Origin: Catellatospora methionotrophica
GTDB taxonomy: Bacteria > Actinomycetota > Actinomycetes > Mycobacteriales > Micromonosporaceae
Direction of reading: 5' to 3'
Length of the DNA stretch: 64,000 nucleotides
NCBI RefSeq assembly: GCF_011297335.1
Contig: NZ_JAAOTJ010000004.1
Location: 310,001 to 374,000, forward strand
Every line of letters starts with the position of its first letter. Position 1 is the first letter of the stretch. A program made the translations under genes and the position numbers. The notes under the pieces were generated by a model. It was given only the letters and a program-made list of their open reading frames with translations, searched no databases and was not told the origin of the DNA. Of this stretch, positions 11,254 through 19,772 are shown one piece after another.

Positions 11254-12273
11254 GTGAGCAGCGTGAACGGTCGTACTGCCCGGAGCACCGGAGTCCAGTT
11301 CGAGGACCCGGCCCTGGAGGCCTCGGTGATGGCGCACCTGGCGCTGGTGGAGGACCGCCTGCGCGAGTGCGTCGAGTCCGCGGACCCCTTCGTCAGTGAG
11401 GCCGCCAAGCACCTGATGGAGGCGGGCGGCAAGCGGTTCCGGCCGATGCTGGTCGCGGTCTGCGCGCACTTCGGCGACCCCGACGCGCCCGAACTCGTCG
11501 ACGCCTCGGCGGTGCTGGAACTGACCCACGTCGCCACGCTCTACCACGACGATGTCATGGACGAGGCGCTCGTGCGCCGCGGCACGCCCAGCGCCAACGC
11601 GCGCTGGGGCAACTCGCTGGCCATCCTCGTCGGCGACTTCCTCTTCTCCCGCGCCGCCGAACTGGCCGCGGGCCTGGGCCCCGACGCGGTGCGCATCCAG
11701 GCGCAGACCTTCGCCCAGCTCGTCCACGGCCAGATCGCCGAGACCGTGGGCCCGCGCGACGCCGACCCGGTCGAGCACCACCTGAAGGTGCTCGACGGCA
11801 AGACCGCGTCGCTGATGGCCACCTGCGGCACCTTCGGCGGCATGTTCTCCGGGGCGTCCCCGGCGACCACCGCCGCGCTGACCACCTACTGCGAGACGCT
11901 GGGGCTGGCGTTCCAGCTCTCCGACGACCTGCTCGACATCTCCAGCGACTCGACGGACTCGGGCAAGACGCCCGGCACCGACCTGCGCGAGGGCGTGCCG
12001 ACGCTGCCGGTGCTGTACGCGCTGGCCTCCGAGGACAGCGACCCGGCCGCGGTGCGGCTGCGGCGGATCCTGGCCGACGGCCCGGTCACCGACGACGCGC
12101 TGCACGCCGAGGCGCTGGAGCTGCTGCGCGACAGCGTGGCCCTCAAGCGCGCGCGGGAGACCGTACGCGGCTACGCCGAGCAGGCCCGCGCCCAGCTGCA
12201 GGGGCTGCCCCGCAACGCGGCCCGCGACGCGCTGGAGTCGCTCTGCGACGTCATCGCCGACCGCATCGCCTGA
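11254..12273 (+). CDS. Long-chain polyprenyl diphosphate synthase
   Basis: This trans-prenyltransferase adds isopentenyl units to an allylic diphosphate to make a long all-trans chain. Both aspartate-rich motifs are present: DDVMD at residues 99-103 and DDLLD at 224-228, along with the GGKRFRP substrate motif near residue 58. Its place directly after the nuo operon suggests that it makes the menaquinone side chain used by complex I, which is a contextual inference. Chain length cannot be read with confidence. The start is uncertain: GTG codons at 11251, 11254 and 11263 are in frame, and GGGGA at 11245-11249 favours the first two. Confidence 0.9.
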   Translation: MSSVNGRTARSTGVQFEDPALEASVMAHLALVEDRLRECVESADPFVSEAAKHLMEAGGKRFRPMLVAVCAHFGDPDAPELVDASAVLELTHVATLYHDDVMDEALVRRGTPSANARWGNSLAILVGDFLFSRAAELAAGLGPDAVRIQAQTFAQLVHGQIAETVGPRDADPVEHHLKVLDGKTASLMATCGTFGGMFSGASPATTAALTTYCETLGLAFQLSDDLLDISSDSTDSGKTPGTDLREGVPTLPVLYALASEDSDPAAVRLRRILADGPVTDDALHAEALELLRDSVALKRARETVRGYAEQARAQLQGLPRNAARDALESLCDVIADRIA

Positions 12274-12317
12274 CCGCCCGCTGACCTCGGGGTGTCGCGC
12301 GCCCCTACCCCGTTTTG

Positions 12318-12384
12318 CATAGACGTTGGCCTATCCGGATGAGTTCGATCGCCGAATAATCATCCAGATAGGCCAACGTCTATG
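12318..12384. repeat. Long near-perfect palindrome between genes
   Basis: Bases 12318-12342 and 12360-12384 are inverted 25-base arms with a single mismatch and a 17-base loop. The element is visibly richer in A and T than its surroundings. It lies 44 bases after the polyprenyl synthase stop and about 170 bases before the IclR start. It could be a terminator-type hairpin, an operator, or a dispersed palindromic repeat. Its build resembles the palindromes at 16260-16322 and 49967-50033, but the sequence differs. Confidence 0.8.
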
Positions 12385-12550
12385 TTGGGAGCGATCACGC
12401 GCGTGCGGCGCATTGCCATCGTGATGTGTCGGTGGGCTGGCGGGCGGGGGTGGGGACCGTCGCGAATGGATCGAGGGATTTCGTTACGTCGGGGGCCTTC
12501 ACGCCGGGCGTGCATTTGCATATCGTAGGTGCGACTGCATGGAGGTGACG

Positions 12551-13360
12551 GTGCGAGATTCAGCGGTTCCGCCATCGGACATGGTCAGCAGCGTGGCGCG
12601 AGCGCTGCGCGTGCTGGAGGTCGTGGGCGAGTCGCCCGCCGGGCTGTCGCCCAAACAGATCGCCCGCCGGTGTGACATCACCATCGCGGCGGCATACCGG
12701 ATGCTGCGCACGCTGGCCCACCAGGGTTACGTGATGCGCCGCGCCGACGGGGCGTACACGCTGGGCCTCGCGGTCGCCGACCGCTTCCGTGAGCTGGTCA
12801 GCGCGATGCGCGGCCCGGCCGAGGTCGGCTCGGTGCTGCGCCGGGCCAGCGCCGAGATCGGCTACAGCCACTACCTGGGCAGCTTCGTCGACGGCCGGAT
12901 CGCGATCACCGCGGTGGCCGAGGGCTTCCGCTCGCCGCACGTCGAGGACCTGGTCCCCGGGTTCGACGAGGGCGCGCACGCCACCGCGCTGGGCAAGAAC
13001 CTGCTGGCCACCCTCGACCAGGTGCAGCGCGAGCGTTACCTCAAGGAGCACGGCATGCGGGCCTTCACCCAGGCCACGCTGCGCTCGCACACCGCACTGG
13101 ACGCCGACATCGCGGCGGGTATGCGGCGCGGCATGCAGGTCGAGATCGGGCAGTTCCGGCAGGGCGTGGCCTGCGCGTCGGTCTCCGTGCAGACGTCGGG
13201 CGACCTGTCGCAGCGGTTCGTGGTCGCCTGCGCGCTGCCCGCGGTCGACCTCGTGAAGCAGGCCCCGGTGGTCCGGGAACGGCTGCACGCCACGGCCCGC
13301 GCGCTCCAGGCGGCCCTCAACGCCCCGCTGGTCGCCACTCCGGGCGCGGCGGCGGCCTGA
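12551..13360 (+). CDS. IclR-family transcriptional regulator
   Basis: This 269-residue regulator has an N-terminal winged helix-turn-helix (about residues 10-75, with the recognition region around CDITIAAAYRMLRTL) and a C-terminal IclR effector-binding domain (about 85-255). IclR proteins usually repress or activate catabolic genes in response to small organic acids, but no such operon adjoins it, so its target is unknown. GTG at 12551 is chosen because GGAGGTGA sits directly in front of it; an in-frame ATG at 12539 overlaps that binding site. It converges with the VOC gene. Confidence 0.88.
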   Translation: MRDSAVPPSDMVSSVARALRVLEVVGESPAGLSPKQIARRCDITIAAAYRMLRTLAHQGYVMRRADGAYTLGLAVADRFRELVSAMRGPAEVGSVLRRASAEIGYSHYLGSFVDGRIAITAVAEGFRSPHVEDLVPGFDEGAHATALGKNLLATLDQVQRERYLKEHGMRAFTQATLRSHTALDADIAAGMRRGMQVEIGQFRQGVACASVSVQTSGDLSQRFVVACALPAVDLVKQAPVVRERLHATARALQAALNAPLVATPGAAAA

Positions 13361-13387
13361 AGACCCCCCGCACGGTCCGGGGCGCGC

Positions 13388-13771
13388 TCAGCCGGCCAGG
13401 AAGAGGCAGAACGGGTGCCCGGCAGGGTCGAGGTAGACCCGGACGTCCTCCTGCGGCTGGAAGTCCGCCAGCGTGGCTCCAGCGGCCACCGCGTGCGCCC
13501 CGGACGCCGCCAGGTCGTCGACGGCGATGTCGAGGTGGACCATCATCTGCGGGTCACCGGGTGCGGCGGGCCACACCGGGCGGGCGTACGCCACCTCGGT
13601 CTGGAAGCTCAGGCCGGGCCCGCCGCCGGGCCCGCGCAGCTTGACCCAGTCGGGTTCGTCCTGCTCGCGGGACCAGCCGAGCAGCCGCTCGTAGAAGGCG
13701 GCCAGGGCCTGCGCGTCGGGTGAGTCCAGCACGATGCCGGACAACTCCAGCCGGGGCGGGTTCGCGGTCAT
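13388..13771 (-). CDS. VOC-superfamily (glyoxalase/dioxygenase fold) protein
   Basis: This 127-residue protein has the paired beta-alpha-beta-beta-beta modules of the vicinal oxygen chelate fold, beginning LSGIVLDSPDAQALAAFYERLLG and ending DPAGHPFCLFL. Family members bind a divalent metal and act on varied small molecules or serve as resistance proteins. The substrate cannot be told. The ATG at 13771 is chosen as the conserved N-terminus; longer frames upstream are probably not translated. It is followed by a 27-base gap and the end of the convergent iclR-type gene. Confidence 0.85.
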   Translation of the reverse strand: MTANPPRLELSGIVLDSPDAQALAAFYERLLGWSREQDEPDWVKLRGPGGGPGLSFQTEVAYARPVWPAAPGDPQMMVHLDIAVDDLAASGAHAVAAGATLADFQPQEDVRVYLDPAGHPFCLFLAG

Positions 13772-13788
13772 ACCGGCCAGCGTAGACA

Positions 13789-13828
13789 GTGACGGCGCCC
13801 ACGGCCCGAAGGCCGCGGACGCCGTCAC
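13789..13828 (-). terminator. Hairpin after phoX
   Basis: The arms at 13789-13797 and 13820-13828 are perfect 9-bp complements with further GGCC pairing inside. The hairpin begins eight bases beyond the phoX stop on the minus strand, the position of a transcription terminator. Confidence 0.55.
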
Positions 13829-13835
13829 CGGTGGG

Positions 13836-15974
13836 TCAGCTGCCGACGGGGCGGCCGTCGAGCCGCCACACGCCGACGATGCCCGGCTTGGCGTAGTCGC
13901 CGTCCGGCCAGGTGCTGGCGGGGGAGTCCATCGACGCTCCGCTGATCTCGCCCGGGTGCTGCGGGGCGACGAACACCGTCTTGTTGTCCACGCTGATGAA
14001 CGGGCCGCAGGCCTCGGCCCCGCGGGGCACGGTGAGGAACTGCTTGAGGTGACCGGCCTCGGGGCCGCTCAGCGCGGTCGCGAACAGGCCGTCGTTGCTC
14101 AGCAGCGCGTTGCCGTCCGTGGAGATCCACAGGTTGCCCGCGCCGTCGAACGCCAGGTTGTCGGGGCAGGAGATCGGCGAGACCTTGGTCTTGTCGTATC
14201 CCATGAAGTAGGTCGACGGGTCCGCCGGGTCGCCGCAGACGATCGGCACCGCCCAGGTGAACGTCGTCCCCGTGTGCTTGCCGCCGTCCTCGGTGATCTC
14301 GAAGATGTGCCCGTGCTTGTTGGCGTTGCGCGGGTTCGCCTCGTCGGCGGGCGCGTTGCGGCCGCCGGTGGTGCCGCGGGCCGTGTTGTTGGTCAGCGCG
14401 GCGTAGATCTTGCCGGTGACCGGGTTCGGCTCGACGTCCTCGGGACGGTCCATCTTGGTCGGTTTGACCAGGTCGGCAGCGAGGCGGGTGTGCACCAGGA
14501 TCTGCTCGACGGTCCAGCCCGGCACCATCGGCTTGTTGTCCTTGACCAGCGGGATCCAGACGCCGGTGCCGTTGAACGCGCCGTCGCTGGGCAGCTTGCC
14601 GGTGCCGTCGATCTCGGCGGCGCTGGTGTAGCCGAGCTGCGCCACGTACAGGTCGCCGGACTCCAGCAGGGACATGTTCTGCTTGCGGGCCCAGTACGAG
14701 CTGCCCCGGGTGAACTTCCTGTGCGAGACGAACTTGTACATGTAGTCGTGCCGCTCGTCGTCGCCCATGTACGCCACGACGTGCCCGCTGTCGGCCACGA
14801 TGACGTTCGCGCCCTCGTGCTTGAACCGGCCCAGCGCGGTGTGCTTGCGCGGGGTCGAGCCCGGGTCGAACGGGTCCACCTCGACGATCCAGCCGTGCCG
14901 GTGGATCTCGTTCGGGGTCGCGGTCAGGTCGAACCGGGCGTCGACCCGGTCCCACTTGCGCGAACCGCTGGGGTAGCGGGCCGTGGTCGAGACGCCGTAG
15001 CGGTTCAGCGACGCCTTGTTCTCCTCCGGCGCGCCCTCGCCGCCGACGAAGTACTGGTTCCAGTTCTCCTCGCCGGACAGCACCGTGCCCCACGGCGTGA
15101 CGCCGCCCGCGCAGTTGTTGAACGTGCCGATGACCTTCTTGCCGGTCGGGTCGGCGGCCGTCTTCAGCATCGCCGAACCCGCGGCCGGGCCGGTCATCGC
15201 GAAGACCGTGGACAGTCCGGTGATCCGCCGGTTGTACGGCCGCCGACCCTTGCCGACCACGACCCACTGCCCGGTGCGCCCGACCCGCTCCAGCTCGACC
15301 ACCGACATGCCGTGCGCGGCGATGGTGGCCTGGATCTGGTCGGCGGTGAGCGCGTCGAGCCCCGCGAAACCGGGGAACATCAGCTCCTCGTTGGTGTACT
15401 CGTGGTTGCAGACCAGCAGGGCGCGGTCGTTGCCCCGGCCCAGCGGCAGCACCGCGACGAAGTCGTTGTTGTAGCCGAACTGCTTGGACTGGGTGGCCGC
15501 GGTCTGCGTGGCCGGGTTGAAGTCCGCCGCGCCCGGCACGACCTCGTCACCCCAGCGGATGATCACATTGTGGTCGTACCCGTTGGGCACCACCAGGTTG
15601 TCCAGGGTGTTCGGGGGGATCGGCGAGAACGTCAGCGCGGTCGGCCTGCCCGTACGGGTCAGCGCGTCCACGGAGAACTCCTCGGCCGCGCCTGCCTCGC
15701 CGGTCTCGGCGAACGCCGGGGCGGCCGCGACGGTGGCACCGGCCGCCGCACCGGCGAAGCCGAGCGCGATGGCACCGGCCGAACCGGCCTTGAGCATGCC
15801 GCGCCGGGACACCTCGCCCTGCACGACATCGTTGAAGTGCTCGTTCGACGACGTGTTCGGGACCGGGTGGTCACAGGCGTTGCCGCAGCGGTACAGGCAG
15901 GTCATGGACGACCGGCTGCCTCCGCTGTGGCCGTCCCCGCCGAGCAGGGGGAGCCGGCGGCGGGATTCGTTCAT
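13836..15974 (-). CDS. phoX: PhoX-type secreted alkaline phosphatase (DUF839)
   Basis: PhoX enzymes are calcium- and iron-dependent phosphomonoesterases exported folded by the Tat pathway to release phosphate from organic esters. The 712-residue product has the long hydrophilic N-terminus typical of the family (CLYRCGNACDHPVPN), then a twin-arginine signal SRRGMLKAGSAGAIALGFAG near residues 55-75 with an alanine-rich cleavage region. The large beta-propeller domain follows, with segments such as CNHEYTNEEL and GGVTPWGTVLSGEENW. ATG 15974 is chosen over 15989 because GGAGG lies eight bases upstream of it. A PHO-box-like repeat lies about 80 bases further up. Confidence 0.93.
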   Translation of the reverse strand: MNESRRRLPLLGGDGHSGGSRSSMTCLYRCGNACDHPVPNTSSNEHFNDVVQGEVSRRGMLKAGSAGAIALGFAGAAAGATVAAAPAFAETGEAGAAEEFSVDALTRTGRPTALTFSPIPPNTLDNLVVPNGYDHNVIIRWGDEVVPGAADFNPATQTAATQSKQFGYNNDFVAVLPLGRGNDRALLVCNHEYTNEELMFPGFAGLDALTADQIQATIAAHGMSVVELERVGRTGQWVVVGKGRRPYNRRITGLSTVFAMTGPAAGSAMLKTAADPTGKKVIGTFNNCAGGVTPWGTVLSGEENWNQYFVGGEGAPEENKASLNRYGVSTTARYPSGSRKWDRVDARFDLTATPNEIHRHGWIVEVDPFDPGSTPRKHTALGRFKHEGANVIVADSGHVVAYMGDDERHDYMYKFVSHRKFTRGSSYWARKQNMSLLESGDLYVAQLGYTSAAEIDGTGKLPSDGAFNGTGVWIPLVKDNKPMVPGWTVEQILVHTRLAADLVKPTKMDRPEDVEPNPVTGKIYAALTNNTARGTTGGRNAPADEANPRNANKHGHIFEITEDGGKHTGTTFTWAVPIVCGDPADPSTYFMGYDKTKVSPISCPDNLAFDGAGNLWISTDGNALLSNDGLFATALSGPEAGHLKQFLTVPRGAEACGPFISVDNKTVFVAPQHPGEISGASMDSPASTWPDGDYAKPGIVGVWRLDGRPVGS

Positions 15975-16055
15975 GGGAGTTGCCTCCATACGTCGGGTCG
16001 ACAGGTAAGTGCCGTCGACCGGAACGTAGGGAGGCGAGGTGAGCCGCGCTCATCC

Positions 16056-16077
16056 CACCGATGAACCCCGTATGAAC
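16056..16077 (-). promoter_or_regulatory. Putative PHO box (PhoP operator) of phoX
   Basis: On the minus strand this reads as two tandem 11-base units, GTTCATACGGG (16067-16077) and GTTCATCGGTG (16056-16066). They fit the actinobacterial PhoP direct-repeat unit that begins GTTCA. A weaker third unit may occupy 16045-16055. The position is 80-100 bases before the phoX start, and the function of the gene supports phosphate control. Confidence 0.65.
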
Positions 16078-16217
16078 ACCACCAGGCCGCAGTCCGCCCG
16101 CGCCAGGATCGTTCGATTTTCCTGGCACGTGTGCGTATCTTGAGCACGCTTTCGCCCGGTTGCCAGGCGGAACCCTCCTCCACCCATACCCCGGACAAAT
16201 CCTCACCCGCGTCTCGC

Positions 16218-16275
16218 CCCGCAAGCCTTGACGAGCCCCGCAAGTCTTTGACGAGTCCCGCAAGTCTTAAAGAGT
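16218..16275. repeat. Three tandem ~20-base repeats
   Basis: Three head-to-tail units of 19, 20 and 19 bases (16218-16236, 16237-16256, 16257-16275) share the core CCGCAAG(C/T)CTT and end in GAG. The third unit is also the left arm of the palindrome at 16260-16322. The gap between phoX and rarD (15975-16352) holds no gene; it contains the PHO box, this array and the palindrome. Confidence 0.8.
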
Positions 16276-16322
16276 CGCGCCTACCGGGAGGGTGTTTGGG
16301 CGCGAGTCTTTAAGACTTGCGA
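16260..16322. repeat. Long near-perfect palindrome after rarD
   Basis: The arms at 16260-16282 and 16300-16322 are 23 bases with one mismatch and a 17-base loop. The element is 30 bases beyond the rarD stop on the minus strand and could end that transcript. The left arm overlaps the last unit of the tandem array, which suggests that the palindrome and array grew from one sequence. Confidence 0.8.
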
Positions 16323-16352
16323 CAGGGAGGGGGTGTCGGGCAGGGGAGGGGG

Positions 16353-17288
16353 TCAGGCGGGGCGGGTGGCGGGGGCTAGGGGGGTGGCGTCGCCGGTGGT
16401 TAGGGCCAGGCGGTGGCGGCGGGCGTTGTGGAGGGCGTCCCAGGTGAAGACGGCGAGCGCCAGCCAGACGAGGCCGAAGCCGAAGAGGCGGGCGGCGGGC
16501 ATGGGCTCGTGGAAGGCGAAGACGCCGAGGGCCAGTTGCAGGGTGGGGGCTACGTACTGGAGCATGCCGAGGCCGGTCAGGGGGATGCGGTTGGCGGCTC
16601 CGGCGAACATCAGCAGCGGGATCGCGGTGATCACGCCTGCGGCGGCCAGCAGCAGGGTGTGGCCGGTGCTGACCTGGCCGAAACTCAGGTCGCCGGAGAA
16701 GGCGAGCCAGCCGAGCACGGCCAGCGCGGGCAGGGTCAGCACCGCCGACTCGACGAACAGGCCGTCGGCGGGCGGCAGGGCCAGGCGCTTCTTGGTGAGG
16801 CCGTACAGGGCGAAGGTGACCGCGAGGGTGATGGCGATCCACGGCGGGTGGCCGTAGTCGACGGCGAGAACCAGCACGGCGAACGTGCCGACGCCGACGG
16901 CGGCCCACTGTGCGGGGCGCAGCCGCTCGCCGAGGACGAGCACACCGAGCACGATGACGACGAGCGGGTTGATGAAGTAGCCGAGCGAGGTCTCCACGAC
17001 CCGGTCGACGTTCACGCCGTAGATGTAGGTGCCCCAGTTGACGCCGATGAAGACGGCGGCCATGGCGATGCCGGCGACCGTGGCGGGCTTGCGCAGCAGT
17101 GCCGCGATCTGCCGCCAGCGGCGCACCGCGGTCAGCACGAGCACCATGAACAGCGCGGACCAGGCGATCCGGTGCGCCAGGACCTCGATCGGCCCGGCAG
17201 GTTTGAGCAGCTTGAAGTACGCCGGGAAGAAGCCCCACAGGGCGTAGGCGCCGAACCCGTACAGGTAGCCGAGGCGAAGCTGACTCAC
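16353..17288 (-). CDS. rarD: RarD-type EamA-family transporter
   Basis: The 311-residue protein has about ten hydrophobic segments in two EamA repeats and starts with the RarD signature region GYLYGFGAYALWGFFPAYFK. It also has the VNWGTYIYGVN segment near residue 83 and the YFINPLVVIVLGVLVLGE segment near residue 105. Members are drug/metabolite-type exporters in the inner membrane; RarD was first linked to chloramphenicol sensitivity, but substrates are poorly known. It is the last gene of a minus-strand run that begins with eccE. Confidence 0.9.
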   Translation of the reverse strand: MSQLRLGYLYGFGAYALWGFFPAYFKLLKPAGPIEVLAHRIAWSALFMVLVLTAVRRWRQIAALLRKPATVAGIAMAAVFIGVNWGTYIYGVNVDRVVETSLGYFINPLVVIVLGVLVLGERLRPAQWAAVGVGTFAVLVLAVDYGHPPWIAITLAVTFALYGLTKKRLALPPADGLFVESAVLTLPALAVLGWLAFSGDLSFGQVSTGHTLLLAAAGVITAIPLLMFAGAANRIPLTGLGMLQYVAPTLQLALGVFAFHEPMPAARLFGFGLVWLALAVFTWDALHNARRHRLALTTGDATPLAPATRPA

Positions 17289-17360
17289 CCCCTGATGGTA
17301 AGGGCCAGCCCCGCCCCGGCTCCTGACATGTGAGCCAGGTCGCTCAGAGTCTGGGAAAGA

Positions 17361-17732
17361 TCAGTCTTCGATGAACCAGTTCAGCGCCCAGCTGGTGAGA
17401 CCGACGACGAGCGCGCCCAGGATCGCGGCGGGCCAGAAGTTGTCGACGTGGAACGGCACGTCCAGCAGGCCGGCGATGAAGCTGGTCAGCATGAACAGCG
17501 CGCCGTTCACGACCAGCGCGATCAGGCCGAGGGTGAAGACGTACAACCCGCAGCCGACCATCTTGACGATGGGGCGGATGAACGCGTTGCAGAGTCCGAA
17601 GATCACGGCGATGGCGACGAACGTGCCGATCGTGCCGAGGACGGTGTCGGCCGTCACGCGGATGCCCGGCACGAGCATGGTCGCCACCCATACGGCGGCG
17701 GCGCTGGCGGCCAGACGGAGGAGGATGCCCAT
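17361..17732 (-). CDS. Small four-helix membrane protein (phage holin 4_2 / DUF360 family)
   Basis: This 123-residue protein consists almost wholly of four hydrophobic helices, with the family hallmark FGLCNAFIRPIVK near residue 45. It belongs to a widespread bacterial membrane family that databases call phage holin family 4 superfamily 2; despite the name there is no phage gene nearby, and a lytic role is unlikely. The ATG at 17732 follows eccE after a 53-base gap, so it may be cotranscribed with it. Its function is unknown. Confidence 0.85.
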   Translation of the reverse strand: MGILLRLAASAAAVWVATMLVPGIRVTADTVLGTIGTFVAIAVIFGLCNAFIRPIVKMVGCGLYVFTLGLIALVVNGALFMLTSFIAGLLDVPFHVDNFWPAAILGALVVGLTSWALNWFIED

Positions 17733-17785
17733 GGTGCGGCATCGTGCCACGATTCGCCCCGGTGCGCACCCCCCACTCGCGCCGG

Positions 17786-19630
17786 TCAGCGTCCGTTCTG
17801 CTGGGTCGCGTTGATCAGCTGCTGCTCGTAGCCGGTCGTGCTCAGCGCCGCCCAGCGCACCGAACGCCGGTGCACCACGCCGATCATGCCGGGCTGGGCG
17901 CGGGACAGCCACGCCTCCTGGTCGCGGCTCAGGCCGAGCACGGACACCGCGACGCCGGCCTCGGCGGGCTGCAACGGCTGCAGCAGCGCCAGGTCGGCGC
18001 GGCCGAGCACGTCGACGTCCACGGGCGACAGATCGTCGCGGACGACCAGGGTGCTGTGCCAGGGCGTGCCCGGTGTGCGGTCGGCGGCCACGGGACCCGC
18101 GTCGACGATGCTGAGCAGCGGGCGCAGCGGCGTGCCGGGCGGCACGTTGACCGGGCCGGGCGCCATCACGGCCAGCGGAGCGCCGGAGCCCAGCCCGCGG
18201 CTGAACGGCTCCCACGCCCACGGGCGGGTCGTCTGGACCAGCACGTACGCCCCGAGGGCCATGGCGCGCACGGCCAGGATCTGGGCGACTGCCACGCCGC
18301 CGATCATGACGAGACGGGTGGCCTCCGGGCGGAACAGCCGGAACGAGACCGGCTCGCTGTGCCGGTTGACCCCGATCATGAGCCCGCTGCCGCCGTACGG
18401 GGTGGCCAGCGCGGCGACCGCGGCCGGTCGCCGGTTGACGCCGCCGCGCCCGCCCGCGCCCAGTTCGGCGGGGCCTGGCCCGGCCAGCGGCAGGGTGGCG
18501 GTCAGGCCGTCGAACTGCTGCCCGTCCAGGCGGCGGGCGTGCGCGTGCTCGTTGGCCAGCAACTGACGCAGCGCGGTGCCGGCGTTGCCGAGCGAGGTGT
18601 GGTCGGGGGCGGTCAGCCGCACGGTCAGCTCGGCCTGCAGGGTCGCGCCGCCGTCGGCCCAGGGGCCGGCGGTCAGTGACACCGAGACTGTGGTGGCGGG
18701 CAGCCGGAGCAGCCGGGGCAGCAGCGCGTGGGCCGGGTCGGGGTGCGGCGTCGGCCAGCGCTCCACGGCGTACGAGCTGGCGTAGAGCCCGCCGATGTGC
18801 AGCGCTGACCAGCCCTCCTGGGCCGGGCTGGTGCCGTCGTGCCCAGCCGCCTCGGCCAGCGCGCGCAGTGCCGCGACGTCGCCGAGCAGCCGGTGCGGGA
18901 CCTCGCCGAGCTTCGCGCGGACCTTGCGCACCGCGCCGGTCAGCGCACGCTGCAGGTCGGCCTCCTGCCAGCCCTCGGCCCGCTGCACCCGCACCGCGAG
19001 AACGGCGCGCTCGTTGGCCAGCAGCCGCCCGCCGGACAGCTGGCGGTAGGACGACGCCGCGGGCGACGAGCCGTTGGCCGCGTTGGCGTGCAGCAGCAGT
19101 TGCAACCGCACCGGCGGGGTGTCGGCGCCGGGCGCGGGCAGCAGCGTGGCCGGTGACGGCAGCGGGTGCCAGCCGCGGGCCGGCATCACCGCCTGGTCGC
19201 CCAGTTCCAGCAGCACGCACATGCCCTCGGCGTCGGTGAGCGTGGCGCAGGACACGCCCTCGATGTCCAGCGTGGACAGCCGGCTGCCCGGCGCGGCGGC
19301 GGCCAGCAGCTCGGCGGCGTCGCCGGACGGCTCGATCCGGCGGCGGCGGCCCCGGTAGCGCAGGTAGACCGCGGTCCACTCGGACAGCCAGCGGCCCCGC
19401 CAGCGGCCCCAGGCCAGCACGACGAGGGCGGCGGCGAGCGGCACGGCGGGCAGCAGGTAGCCGACCCCTGCCGCCATGGCGCCCACCAGCAGCACCAGCG
19501 CCAGCTGCACGGCGACGATCTGGCCGCTGCCCAGGCCGAGGAAGCGCCTGGCCGGACGCGGATACGCCGCCGGTGGAGCCTGTTCGCCGCCGGTGCGCGC
19601 CGTCGGCCCGGTAACCGTGTCGACCGTCAT
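17786..19630 (-). CDS. eccE: Type VII secretion protein EccE
   Basis: EccE is a peripheral component of the ESX inner-membrane complex. The 614-residue product shows two adjacent N-terminal hydrophobic segments (about residues 32-70), then the EccE core and a long C-terminal region. This order is typical of EccE. I identify it from that architecture, the YLRYRGRRR segment after the membrane part, and its position divergent from eccB. The ATG at 19630 has GGGGAGG eight bases upstream. The 142 bases to eccB should hold both promoters. Confidence 0.85.
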   Translation of the reverse strand: MTVDTVTGPTARTGGEQAPPAAYPRPARRFLGLGSGQIVAVQLALVLLVGAMAAGVGYLLPAVPLAAALVVLAWGRWRGRWLSEWTAVYLRYRGRRRRIEPSGDAAELLAAAAPGSRLSTLDIEGVSCATLTDAEGMCVLLELGDQAVMPARGWHPLPSPATLLPAPGADTPPVRLQLLLHANAANGSSPAASSYRQLSGGRLLANERAVLAVRVQRAEGWQEADLQRALTGAVRKVRAKLGEVPHRLLGDVAALRALAEAAGHDGTSPAQEGWSALHIGGLYASSYAVERWPTPHPDPAHALLPRLLRLPATTVSVSLTAGPWADGGATLQAELTVRLTAPDHTSLGNAGTALRQLLANEHAHARRLDGQQFDGLTATLPLAGPGPAELGAGGRGGVNRRPAAVAALATPYGGSGLMIGVNRHSEPVSFRLFRPEATRLVMIGGVAVAQILAVRAMALGAYVLVQTTRPWAWEPFSRGLGSGAPLAVMAPGPVNVPPGTPLRPLLSIVDAGPVAADRTPGTPWHSTLVVRDDLSPVDVDVLGRADLALLQPLQPAEAGVAVSVLGLSRDQEAWLSRAQPGMIGVVHRRSVRWAALSTTGYEQQLINATQQNGR

Positions 19631-19772
19631 CGCGATAGCCTCCCCTAGGCTCCAGCTTGTGGCGGCCCCGCGGCCCGCCCGGCGGCGGATCGCCGAGGAC
19701 AACCCAACAGCTGAACCGCCGCACTTCGCCCGGCTCATGGTAGAGCCGCAGGCTGACCCGTGGGGAGGGCCC

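Noticed and set aside
16218-16275. Possible CRISPR array
   Set aside because: The three units are directly adjacent with no spacers and are followed by an inverted copy.
17361-17732. Phage remnant because of the holin-type name
   Set aside because: The family is widespread in chromosomes; no phage gene is near.
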